Assembly: GCF_000974785.1 (NCBI RefSeq)
Contig: NZ_BBWV01000005.1
Coordinates: 157,687 to 221,686, forward strand
From: Flavihumibacter petaseus NBRC 106054
Lineage (GTDB): Bacteria; Bacteroidota; Bacteroidia; Chitinophagales; Chitinophagaceae
Direction: 5' to 3'
DNA: 64,000 nucleotides
Below are positions 52,049-60,172 of the stretch, piece by piece. Under the pieces are notes generated by a model, which did no database searches, was not told the origin of the DNA, and saw nothing but the letters and a program-made list of their open reading frames with translations. Numbering within the stretch: position 1 is the first letter of the stretch; each line of letters begins with the position of its first letter. The position numbers and the translations under genes were made by a program.

Positions 52049-53845
52049 ATGAAACCAATCGTTACATTAATTACGGTCATTGGACTCGTGGCTATATTGC
52101 CGGGTTGCAAAAAGAGTGATCATTTACCACTGAAGGAACCTGATCCTGTAACGCCGGACCTATCCACAAGGCTTTCAACTTCGGTATCGGGATATGTTAC
52201 CGATGCGGAGGGGAAACCCGTGGCTATGGCAGCAGTCAACATGGGGAACACCGATGCGGTAACGGATGAATATGGCTATTTCTCTTTCAGCCAGGAACTT
52301 GTTCCGGCTGCGGCGGCGCTTATAAAGGTTTCAAGGAACGGCTTTTTTACCGGTTATAAAACCATATCGCCCAGGACGGACGGGAATGGGTTTGTCCGAA
52401 TTCGCCTGACCCCAAAAGCACTCTCAGGAACATTTCCAGCCACCGCTGGCGGGGAAATCGTTACCGCTGATGGCACCAGGATCGTAATTCCGGCAGATGC
52501 CGTGGTATCGGCCGCCAATGGAACCGTTTATGATGGAATGGTACAGGTCAACTGCAAAAACCTGACGACCACAGAGACTCCGGATGCAGCGGACTTCCTG
52601 CCGGGCGATGGCAGGGGAACAGATAATTCCGGTTACCTGAAAGCTTTGCGCTCGTTCGGAATGGCAGCAATAGAACTAACCGGAAGTAGTGGCCAGGCAT
52701 TACAGATAGCGCAGGGCAAAACAGCCAGCATATGTATACCCATTCCAGCTGCGATGGCGGGATCTGCACCACAGGAAATAGCCCTTTGGAGTCTGAATGA
52801 AACAACAGGACTATGGAAACAGGAGGGAACTGCTGTCAGGAAAGGTGACAGTTATTGTGGGAATACCACCCATTTTTCATTCTGGCAGGGCGCTGAAGGA
52901 ATTCCCCTGGTCAACTTCAAAGCCCGGGTAGTGAATGAGCATGGTGATCCGCTGGCAAATGTGCCGGTGAGCATCACCGTAGCAGGTATGCCGCTGAATG
53001 CAGGCTATGGCCGTTTTGGCTACAGCGATGCCGACGGCAATATCAGTGGGTCGGTATTTGCCAACCGCAGCCTGATCCTGCAGGTGATGACGCCCTGTGC
53101 AGTTGCCGCTTATGCACAGCCATTTGTTACCACCTCTACCGCTATCGATCTCGGCCAGGTTTCCGGGAATATGGGCCAAAGCCTGGTTACCCTGACCGGA
53201 ACTGTTGCCAATTGCTTAAACCAGCCTGTTGAGGATGGCTATGTACAAACTTATGATCATGGCTTCTATAACAGGATCCCTGTAGTGGACGGCCGTTTCA
53301 GCTTTACGGCAATGGCCTGCAGTAATCTTCCCGTAAACATCGTTGCTGTGGATAACCTTACCAACCAGCAGGGTGAGCCTCAAATCATTAACCTGGTTGC
53401 CGGGCTCAATGATCTCGGCAACCTGACAGCCTGCGGAACAAGCACAATGGGGAATATCACCTTTACGATCGACGGCGTCACCACAACATTGAATGAGCCT
53501 GCCATGAAAATGGCAGGGTTTTACCTGGTGCCCCCTTCTGAAAGTGCCGCGAATATCAATACGCAGATTGTTACGTTGAGCCATAATGCAACCAGTAACC
53601 CCGATATCAGTTTCCAGTTCGATGGCAACAGGACCATTGGTGAATCTCATTTTGTTACCGAGGTTTTCTCGCCAAAATTTGCCGGCGGCCGCGGGTACTG
53701 GCCTGAGCCCATTCCACTAGCCATCACTGAATATGGTGAAATTGGTGGCTTTATCAGCGGATCGTTTACTGGTAAGCTTATTGCGTTTGACAATTCGGCC
53801 GTACATGATTTCAGTTGCAGTTTCCGTGTGAGGAGACACAACTAG
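52049..53845 (+). CDS. Lipoprotein with carboxypeptidase-regulatory-like domains
   Basis: A 598-residue surface lipoprotein (Cys20 in AILPGC). Residues about 45-125 form a CarboxypepD_reg domain (VSGYVTDAEGKPVAMAAVNMG, then VTDEYGYFSFS). The middle (about 125-300) resembles a ZU5/GAIN-like region with VTADGTRIVIPADAV and the segment NTTHFSFWQG. Two further beta domains follow (FKARVVNEHGDPLANVPVSI). These are cell-surface modules with no catalytic residues. The stop shares the tetranucleotide CTAG with the stop of the convergent radical SAM gene. Confidence 0.8.
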   Translation: MKPIVTLITVIGLVAILPGCKKSDHLPLKEPDPVTPDLSTRLSTSVSGYVTDAEGKPVAMAAVNMGNTDAVTDEYGYFSFSQELVPAAAALIKVSRNGFFTGYKTISPRTDGNGFVRIRLTPKALSGTFPATAGGEIVTADGTRIVIPADAVVSAANGTVYDGMVQVNCKNLTTTETPDAADFLPGDGRGTDNSGYLKALRSFGMAAIELTGSSGQALQIAQGKTASICIPIPAAMAGSAPQEIALWSLNETTGLWKQEGTAVRKGDSYCGNTTHFSFWQGAEGIPLVNFKARVVNEHGDPLANVPVSITVAGMPLNAGYGRFGYSDADGNISGSVFANRSLILQVMTPCAVAAYAQPFVTTSTAIDLGQVSGNMGQSLVTLTGTVANCLNQPVEDGYVQTYDHGFYNRIPVVDGRFSFTAMACSNLPVNIVAVDNLTNQQGEPQIINLVAGLNDLGNLTACGTSTMGNITFTIDGVTTTLNEPAMKMAGFYLVPPSESAANINTQIVTLSHNATSNPDISFQFDGNRTIGESHFVTEVFSPKFAGGRGYWPEPIPLAITEYGEIGGFISGSFTGKLIAFDNSAVHDFSCSFRVRRHN

Positions 53846-55245
53846 GCAATCGCGGGAAAGGGGGACCGGGGTGAGTTATATTTTCCGTTCCTGCTCCTGG
53901 ACAGAATTGATTCCAGAAGCGGCAGCATCTTATTTAACCCCCTGGTCTTAATTACCATATTCCAAAGCGGTTCAAACTTCTTCCATCCCCCGGAATAGGC
54001 GAAATGTTTGAGGATCATTTCCGGCTGATCATGTTGCCAACTTGCTTTAGCAATATTGCGCCAGGAGTAGAATGACCGGTAGGCCCAGTCATAACCCGAT
54101 TTCAATTCCGATGCAGACAGTCCGTAGGTTCTGTAAACAACCTGTCGGGTATCATACTGATCCCAGTTCCGGTGAAGTATCCGGCCCTCTGCCTCCATTT
54201 GCCTGTAAAGCCGGGTTCCCGGATAGGGGGTAAGGATATGGTAAGTGCTGGTAGTAAGACCGCTGTTCACGCCCCAGTCGACCGTTCTTTTAAAGACATC
54301 TTTATCATCATCGTCGAGTCCGAAAACGAAACTTCCATTGATCATTATTCCAAGCGAATGCAGTTTGTGGATGGCTTCCCGGTAGCTCCGGTTAAGATTC
54401 TGTTTCTTGTTGCTCTGCAGGAGGTTATTCTGGCTTAAAGATTCGAATCCGATAAAAATACTGCGTAACCCGGCCGCGGCAGCCTTCTCAATCAGATCAT
54501 TTCGGAGGATCGCATCTACCGTAGAAGCCCCCTGGAATACCCTGTCCATTCCGCGCATGCCTTCAAACAAAGCGGCAGCAAATTTTTGATTCCCCAGCAG
54601 GTGGTCATCCAGAAAATACAGATGCCGTCCCGGAAGCCTGTCGATCTCCCTAAGGGCAGCATCGGTTTTTTGCGTATAAAAAGATCGACCGCCTTCGAAG
54701 AAGGCATCCTTATAGCAGAAGTCGCAGTGATGCGGGCAACCTCTTGACACGACGATGGAATTGGGTACAAGGTAACGTTCCCTTTTGATCAGATCGCGTC
54801 TTACCGGCGGCAGCTCGCTGAGATCTCTCACCTGGTTGATATAACAGGAGCGCGGTTTCCCCATCCGGAAATCCTTTAGAAACTGCGGGAAAGTATCTTC
54901 CCCCGGACCGATAAAAATACTGTCCGCATGAGCCATTGCCTCCTCAGGAAGGGAAGTCACGTGCAGTCCGCCGAGGCAAACATATATCCCCCGTGCCCGG
55001 TAATGATCTGCCAGTGCATAAGCGCGGAAGGCATTGGTAATATACACCTGGATGACCACCAGGTCGGGCTGGTCATCGGTAACAAGTTTTTCCACGTGTT
55101 CATCCTGCAAGATGGGCTCGTCACTCTCAGAACAATAGGCAGCAAGTGTGGCCAGGCCCAGCGGGGGGAAAAGTGAGTATTTAATGGGACGCCAGAATGG
55201 ACTTTTTGCTTCAGTCAATGCCGGAAGCACAAATTTGATTTTCAT
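53842..55245 (-). CDS. B12-binding-type radical SAM protein
   Basis: A 467-residue class B radical SAM enzyme. The N-terminal part (about 1-130) is a cobalamin-binding-like Rossmann region (FPPLGLATLAAYC, DLVVIQVYITNAF, GIYVCLGGLHVTSLP, FIGPGEDTFP). The usual DxHxxG base is absent, as in many members. The 4Fe-4S motif is SRGCPHHCDFCY with Cys170, Cys174 and Cys177. The barrel continues with HLYFLDDHLLGN and INGSFVFGLDDDD. The C-terminus is helical. The function cannot be assigned; methylation or cyclisation of an unknown lipid or secondary metabolite is possible. No biosynthetic partners are next to it. Confidence 0.87.
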   Translation of the reverse strand: MKIKFVLPALTEAKSPFWRPIKYSLFPPLGLATLAAYCSESDEPILQDEHVEKLVTDDQPDLVVIQVYITNAFRAYALADHYRARGIYVCLGGLHVTSLPEEAMAHADSIFIGPGEDTFPQFLKDFRMGKPRSCYINQVRDLSELPPVRRDLIKRERYLVPNSIVVSRGCPHHCDFCYKDAFFEGGRSFYTQKTDAALREIDRLPGRHLYFLDDHLLGNQKFAAALFEGMRGMDRVFQGASTVDAILRNDLIEKAAAAGLRSIFIGFESLSQNNLLQSNKKQNLNRSYREAIHKLHSLGIMINGSFVFGLDDDDKDVFKRTVDWGVNSGLTTSTYHILTPYPGTRLYRQMEAEGRILHRNWDQYDTRQVVYRTYGLSASELKSGYDWAYRSFYSWRNIAKASWQHDQPEMILKHFAYSGGWKKFEPLWNMVIKTRGLNKMLPLLESILSRSRNGKYNSPRSPFPAIA

Positions 55246-55271
55246 AAAGAGGTTTAATTCTGAAAGTTAAA

Positions 55272-55292
55272 GCACTTTTTATTTCAAAGTGC
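55272..55292. promoter_or_regulatory. Palindrome GCACTTT-N7-AAAGTGC
   Basis: A perfect 7-bp inverted repeat centred 37 bases upstream of the radical SAM start on the minus strand, in the 192-bp gap with the outer-membrane protein gene. Related copies occur at 58676-58711 and 7831-7845, so it may be an operator of a common regulator. Confidence 0.45.
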
Positions 55293-55437
55293 CAAAAGGC
55301 AGGTATGGTTTCCTGTTAAACAATTGCCAATCAATCGAAAATACTTTCTACTTTCGTGGTACTTTCCTTCCCGATCCTTTCTGTATCCGTTCCTGGTTGT
55401 CTACGCCATTTCGTACCCGACTCATAAAACCACAACC

Positions 55438-56208
55438 ATGTTACGCAAACGATCCCTGGCCGGAGTGATCTGTCTGTTACTCCTGCTTTCACGCCCGGTA
55501 TTCGCCCAGGAAACTACCATAGATTCCTCGTGGCACAATGCCCGCAAGAACGTCATACGTTATGACCTTTCAGGTGCTGCACTGTTCGGGTTTGACAAAT
55601 ATGTCGTTTTCGGTTATGAACGGGTGGTAAACAAGCATCAGAGCTTTTCGATCAATGGTGGAACTGTTGCCCTTCCTAAACTGGTAACCATTGAGACCGA
55701 CAGTTTCTACCTTCAAAAGGATCTGAAGAATAACGGATTCAATATTTCAGCCGACTACCGTTTCTACCTGGCAAAAGAGAATAGATATTTCCCCCCACAC
55801 GGCCTGTATATCGGTCCGTGGATATCCTACAACAAATTCACCCGAAACAATCAATGGACTTTCAGAAAAGGAAGTGCGGATGAGCAGCTGCTGACAACTG
55901 AAACGGACTTCAAGATTTTTTCGGTGGGCGGTGAACTTGGTTACCAGTTCATCGTCTGGAAACGGCTGGCCATTGACCTGGTAATGATCGGTCCGGGCAT
56001 ATCATCCTATGACCTGCAGGGTAAGTCAACTGGCAACCTGACCGAAGAGCAACGGGCGAAACTACAGGATGCCCTCAAACAACTGATCACCCAGAAATTT
56101 CCCGGGATGAACTATGTATTTGCCGACAAGTCGTTTGATGCCAGTGGATCAATGAAAACAACCAGTATTGGCTTCCGGTATATCGTACATATCGGGTTTG
56201 CCTTTTAG
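55438..56208 (+). CDS. Outer-membrane beta-barrel protein, DUF3575-like
   Basis: A 256-residue protein. The start is set at ATG 55438 (MLRKRSLAGVICLLLLLSRP), which gives a signal peptide ending VFAQ; the longer frame from 55324 is unlikely. The mature part alternates amphipathic strands with aromatic ends (VVFGYERVVNKHQSFSINGG, SADYRFYLAKENRY, SIGFRYIVHIGFAF), ending in Phe as outer-membrane barrels do. The layout resembles DUF3575. The stop overlaps by 4 bases with the convergent small membrane protein gene. The ligand is unknown. Confidence 0.75.
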   Translation: MLRKRSLAGVICLLLLLSRPVFAQETTIDSSWHNARKNVIRYDLSGAALFGFDKYVVFGYERVVNKHQSFSINGGTVALPKLVTIETDSFYLQKDLKNNGFNISADYRFYLAKENRYFPPHGLYIGPWISYNKFTRNNQWTFRKGSADEQLLTTETDFKIFSVGGELGYQFIVWKRLAIDLVMIGPGISSYDLQGKSTGNLTEEQRAKLQDALKQLITQKFPGMNYVFADKSFDASGSMKTTSIGFRYIVHIGFAF

Positions 56209-56540
56209 TTTTTAGCGGGAGCTTCCTGGGTTTCGACTAACCACCGCGTTGCTTTATACCGCGGTAGTAAATCATCCAGTTTTTGCTTCAGGAATTTGGA
56301 AACGACTTCAAATACCAGGAATCCGATCAGCGTGGAGATGCACCATTCCAGGGCGTGAAAGGATTGTTTGTCCACCACCGTTTTTCTTGCTGTGAGTCCC
56401 CATAAATTGTGAATAGAGCGGGTGGTAAAGAAATGGGCGACGAGGCGGGTGGAAGCCATGCCGATCACGAAACCTGCGAAATTGCCGGCAAGGTTACCGC
56501 TGAGATAGCTGAGGAATTTACCGGACATGCCATTTTTCAT
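56205..56540 (-). CDS. Small hypothetical membrane protein
   Basis: A 111-residue protein with two hydrophobic segments (LAGNFAGFVIGMASTRLVAHFF and FHALEWCISTLIGFLVFEVV), a basic linker, and a charged C-terminal tail. The start is set at ATG 56540 (MKNGM); the longer frame begins at a less plausible ATG. No family is recognised. The stop overlaps by 4 bases with the stop of the convergent outer-membrane protein gene. It is divergent from the response regulator gene, 89 bases away. Confidence 0.6.
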   Translation of the reverse strand: MKNGMSGKFLSYLSGNLAGNFAGFVIGMASTRLVAHFFTTRSIHNLWGLTARKTVVDKQSFHALEWCISTLIGFLVFEVVSKFLKQKLDDLLPRYKATRWLVETQEAPAKN

Positions 56541-56629
56541 AAGGTGGATTTGAAGCAAAATACAACCAAATCCGCTATATCTCCCCATGCTTCAGAATTC
56601 CTTCAAAAATTGTCCGGAAATTTGAGAGC

Positions 56630-57313
56630 ATGAAATTACTGGTGGTCGAAGACAACGAACATCTGGCTAAAAATACGCGCGACTTCCTGGTCAGGGAGGG
56701 CTATATCTGCGAGATCGCAGATACAGCCGATGCTGCGCGGGAAAAGATCAGCCTGTTCCAGTACGATCTGATCATACTGGACATCATGTTGCCGGATGGC
56801 AACGGGCTGAAATTGCTCGAACTGATCCGCCAGGAGCAGCAGCAGGGAAATGTGCTGATTACCTCCGCCAAAAACAGCATCGACGACAAGGTGACCGGCC
56901 TGGAGCTGGGGGCTGATGATTACCTTACCAAACCCTTCCACCTGAGTGAACTGCATGCCCGGATCCGGGCTATTTATCGCCGGAAAAACCTGCAGGGCAG
57001 CAACCTGGTACAGTTCCGGGAAATCAGCCTGAATACCGATACCCTGGAAGTAACCGTTAATCAGTCTCCTATGGAGGTGACCCGCAAGGAATTTGACCTG
57101 CTGCTTTATTTTATTGTCAATAAGAACAGGGTGCTGTCGAGGCAATCCATTGCAGCACACCTCTGGGGCGACTATACGGAAGATCTCGCTAATTTTGACT
57201 TTGTTTACCAGCATGTCAAGAATCTGCGCAAAAAGATCAGCGCAGTGAAAGGCGCCGACTATATCAGTACGGTTTATGGCATCGGGTACAAATTCAATGA
57301 CAACGAATCATGA
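56630..57313 (+). CDS. OmpR-family response regulator
   Basis: A 227-residue response regulator. The receiver domain (1-120) has the phosphoacceptor Asp51 in LIILDIMLPDGNG, and Lys101 in YLTKPFH. The winged-helix effector (about 130-225) is complete: REFDLLLYFIVNKNRVLSRQSI and DFVYQHVKNLRKKI. The downstream histidine kinase gene overlaps by 4 bases (ATGA), so they are a co-translated pair. The signal is unknown; the neighbouring envelope genes suggest membrane stress or metal/antibiotic sensing. Confidence 0.93.
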   Translation: MKLLVVEDNEHLAKNTRDFLVREGYICEIADTADAAREKISLFQYDLIILDIMLPDGNGLKLLELIRQEQQQGNVLITSAKNSIDDKVTGLELGADDYLTKPFHLSELHARIRAIYRRKNLQGSNLVQFREISLNTDTLEVTVNQSPMEVTRKEFDLLLYFIVNKNRVLSRQSIAAHLWGDYTEDLANFDFVYQHVKNLRKKISAVKGADYISTVYGIGYKFNDNES

Positions 57314-58662
57314 AGCTCGTTCATAAATTCACCCTTTGGTACCTCAGTATTGCAATGGTCTGCACCATTGCCGGTACCATGATCACTTATGTGAGTGTGA
57401 AAGACCGGATCAGCAAGGCCGCCACAAAAAGGCTGGAGAAGCTGAACCAGAGTGCCGTGGCACGTCTGGACAGGGGAGAAGCAGTTCCGCAGTACCTGGA
57501 AGGCGCTGAGCTGCAGGTTGAAAAAATAACCGGCAGTGATCATGACACCCGTTCAAGAGTTTCCCAGGAAGACATCAATGGTCCCTTTCACAGTCACCGT
57601 GAGATCAGGCTGACGGTTGCGACCGATCATGAAGTGAACGGCGTCTGGTACCGGATCCGCTCCTTTGATTACGTCACCCACACCGATCAGATCCTGTCTG
57701 GTATTGAAGCTTCCATCATCTGGAAATGGAGCATCATCCTGGGTTTGATATTTCTAACGGCGAGCCTTGCTTCCCGTATCATATTGGGACCGTTTCACAA
57801 GGCACTGCGGGCGATTGGCCGTTTTAATATCAAGAAGCAGCAACCGATCCGATTACCTGATACCAACACGCTGGAATTCAGGCAACTGAATCATTTTGTG
57901 AAAGGGATGTCGGATAAGGCCATTGAAGATTATTCCTCGCTGAAAGAATTTACCGAGAACGCTTCACATGAGCTGCAGACACCGGTAGCGATCATGCGCG
58001 GAAAACTGGAGTTGCTGGCCGAAACAGTTACAAATGATGAGCAGGCCATACTTATAAGTGATCTTCAGCAATCACTGGAAAAGATGTCTAAGATCAATCA
58101 ATCCCTTACGTTGCTGGCGAGACTGGAAAATCATGAATATGCTGCGGAGGAACCAATCCGGTTCTGCAGGCTTATCAATGCGTCGCTGGCTACCTACCAG
58201 GAACTGGTAGACATGAAAGGCCTGCGCCTGGAAAAGACTGTAGAGAAGCAGGTTTGGGTGAATCTGCATCCTTTGCTTGCAGATATGTTGCTGAACAACC
58301 TGATCAGCAATGCCATCCGGCATAACACTGGCGAAGGAAGGATTGTCGTTTCACTGAGCAAACAATCGCTGCGGGTGAGCAACACCGGTGATGCTCCGGC
58401 GAATGGCACTGATGAATTATTCAGCAGGTTCAAGAAAGGCAATCAATGCAGCAAAGGAGTCGGAATCGGGTTGGCTATTGTAAAACAGATCTGCGAATTG
58501 AATCAATTCGTTATCAGTTATATATACCAGGATGGCTGGCATCACCTTCAGGTAGATTTTGATGCCGTTACACCGCCATCCGGGCACTTGCCCGGAGATG
58601 ACCTCACAGTCCGGGAAAACCAGGCTGCATCAGCTCCTGTGAACCTGAAGCCTGCGTTATAG
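57310..58662 (+). CDS. Membrane-bound sensor histidine kinase
   Basis: A 450-residue kinase partnering the OmpR-type regulator. Two TM helices (about 8-27 and 140-162) enclose a periplasmic sensor of about 110 residues. The HAMP-like linker leads to the HisKA domain with the phosphoacceptor His220 in NASHELQTPVAIM. The ATPase domain shows the N-box NNLISNAIRHN and G-box GVGIGLAIVKQI. The D-box is weak (VSNTGDAPANG). The C-terminal 30 residues are disordered. Translationally coupled with the regulator through ATGA. Confidence 0.92.
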   Translation: MKLVHKFTLWYLSIAMVCTIAGTMITYVSVKDRISKAATKRLEKLNQSAVARLDRGEAVPQYLEGAELQVEKITGSDHDTRSRVSQEDINGPFHSHREIRLTVATDHEVNGVWYRIRSFDYVTHTDQILSGIEASIIWKWSIILGLIFLTASLASRIILGPFHKALRAIGRFNIKKQQPIRLPDTNTLEFRQLNHFVKGMSDKAIEDYSSLKEFTENASHELQTPVAIMRGKLELLAETVTNDEQAILISDLQQSLEKMSKINQSLTLLARLENHEYAAEEPIRFCRLINASLATYQELVDMKGLRLEKTVEKQVWVNLHPLLADMLLNNLISNAIRHNTGEGRIVVSLSKQSLRVSNTGDAPANGTDELFSRFKKGNQCSKGVGIGLAIVKQICELNQFVISYIYQDGWHHLQVDFDAVTPPSGHLPGDDLTVRENQAASAPVNLKPAL

Positions 58663-58961
58663 TAGAAGAAATACCGCACTTAATTTTAATTGGAATTTTT
58701 TTTCAAAGTGCTTGCATTCCTCAAAAAGCCTTTCTAAATTAGATACAGATTACCCCTTAGACCCAATCCAATTCATATCTAAAACAGATGGATTTAGTGC
58801 AACAGCATTAAAACCCAATATTCCCTCCGAGTTTAATTTACTGTGAACCCAGGTTGATCGTTGTTGTCTTCCCGAGGCGGGGAGCCAGACAGGAAAGTTC
58901 TGCCCTTATCCGAACAAAATTGAGATGATTTAACAGGAATACATGATGTAAAACTCTACCC
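58663..58961. other. 299-bp gene-free region before the PorP gene
   Basis: No credible reading frame is seen. The first 50 bases contain the GCACTT...AAAGTGC element. The part 58860-58910 is G/C-rich (CCCGAGGCGGGG) without a T-run, so no intrinsic terminator is evident. Its function is unknown. Confidence 0.6.
58676..58711. promoter_or_regulatory. Inverted element GCACTT ... AAGTGC
   Basis: GCACTT at 58676-58681 and AAGTGC at 58706-58711 around a 24-base AT-rich spacer. The right half TTTCAAAGTGC is identical to that at 55282-55292. It lies 14 bases after the kinase stop, upstream of the PorP gene. Confidence 0.35.
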
Positions 58962-59990
58962 GTGGGAAAAGTCTACCGGCTCGTGGCGACACTGGTTTTC
59001 CTCACGTTGGTTGGTTTGCGCACAGAGGCACAGGATCCTAGTTTTTCGCAATTTTTCGCTTCACCACTGAACATCAATCCGGCGCTTACCGGTAATATCA
59101 ATGGTGAGTGGAGACTGGTCTCAAATCTGCGTTACCAATGGGCGGGACCGGCGTACCCTTATGTGACAGGAACGATTTCGTTCGACAAAAAAATTTTACG
59201 GAATAAACTTCCGGAAACCTCTGTGCTCGGCGTCGGTGGGATGCTGATGTATGACAAGGTAATGGATGGTGTTCTGAAAAGCAGCTATGCTTCACTGAAC
59301 GTCAATTACAATATCCAGGTGGCAGGTGATGACTACAGCTCACATCACGTGGGGCTTGGTTTTGGTGGCATTTACGGCAACAGGAGAATGGATTTCAGCC
59401 GGCTTATTTTTGGCAACCAGTTCAATGGCACAACCTTTGACAAGAATCTGCCGACGGGCGAAAGTTCATTGGCACAGATGAAGCCATATTTCTCCACCAG
59501 CGTCGGCATGTTGTACAGCTATAATACTGAGTACGCAAACGTTGATGTAGGCGGATCTGCCTTTCACATCAATAAGCCCAAACAAACTTTTGTTCAGGAT
59601 GAAAACCAGGTGTTGCCTGTACGTTATGTAGGGTACGCCAACTATCAGCAATTGCTGAGCAATATCCTTGTGCTGAATGCCAACGCTATCTATCAGCAAC
59701 AGAGTACCACCAGTTATTTTTCCATTGGTGGCGCACTCGGATACTACCTCAGTGATCCTGAAGAAACGGATGATATTATTGTCAATGGCGGTTTATGGTA
59801 TTGGTCGAAGAATGCTATCATACCATATGTTGGCCTTGTATATAAAAAATTCCAGGTCGGAATTACCTATGACATTACCATATCCAAATTAAGTGCTGGC
59901 ACAAAGCGGCCGACCACCTTTGAATTATCACTGATCCTGAGAGGAGACAGGGAAAAACAGCGCGGCGTCATCTATTGTCCCTGGAAATAG
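58962..59990 (+). CDS. PorP/SprF family type IX secretion membrane protein
   Basis: A 342-residue outer-membrane protein with a signal peptide (ends TEAQ) and a GTG start; no in-frame ATG lies nearby upstream. The family landmarks are DPSFSQFFASPLNINPALTGN at the start, YLSVN-like central repeats (YGNRRMDFSRLIFGNQFNGTTFD) and a barrel-like C-terminus. PorP/SprF proteins assist secretion of adhesins through the type IX system, and in Flavobacterium SprF serves SprB. The giant adhesin gene follows at 182 bases on the same strand, which is the typical pair. Confidence 0.9.
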   Translation: MGKVYRLVATLVFLTLVGLRTEAQDPSFSQFFASPLNINPALTGNINGEWRLVSNLRYQWAGPAYPYVTGTISFDKKILRNKLPETSVLGVGGMLMYDKVMDGVLKSSYASLNVNYNIQVAGDDYSSHHVGLGFGGIYGNRRMDFSRLIFGNQFNGTTFDKNLPTGESSLAQMKPYFSTSVGMLYSYNTEYANVDVGGSAFHINKPKQTFVQDENQVLPVRYVGYANYQQLLSNILVLNANAIYQQQSTTSYFSIGGALGYYLSDPEETDDIIVNGGLWYWSKNAIIPYVGLVYKKFQVGITYDITISKLSAGTKRPTTFELSLILRGDREKQRGVIYCPWK

Positions 59991-60172
59991 CCTCAGGAAA
60001 ATTACATCGACAGAGTAAATAGATCGTTCGATAGCCCTTTAGAATAAACGAAATCGTAGAAAACACGCACTGCATGTTGCAAGAAGTGTATTGCCAAACC
60101 CTGCCCCAACCTTACCAACCCGCCCCTGAAAGGCGGGCATCGGTAATTAAGGGAAGTGTGGCGATACCCGGC

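Noticed and set aside
58860..58910. Possible structured RNA in the G/C-rich part before the PorP gene
   Set aside because: Only weak pairing (CCCG with CGGGG) can be drawn and no known RNA family is recognised.
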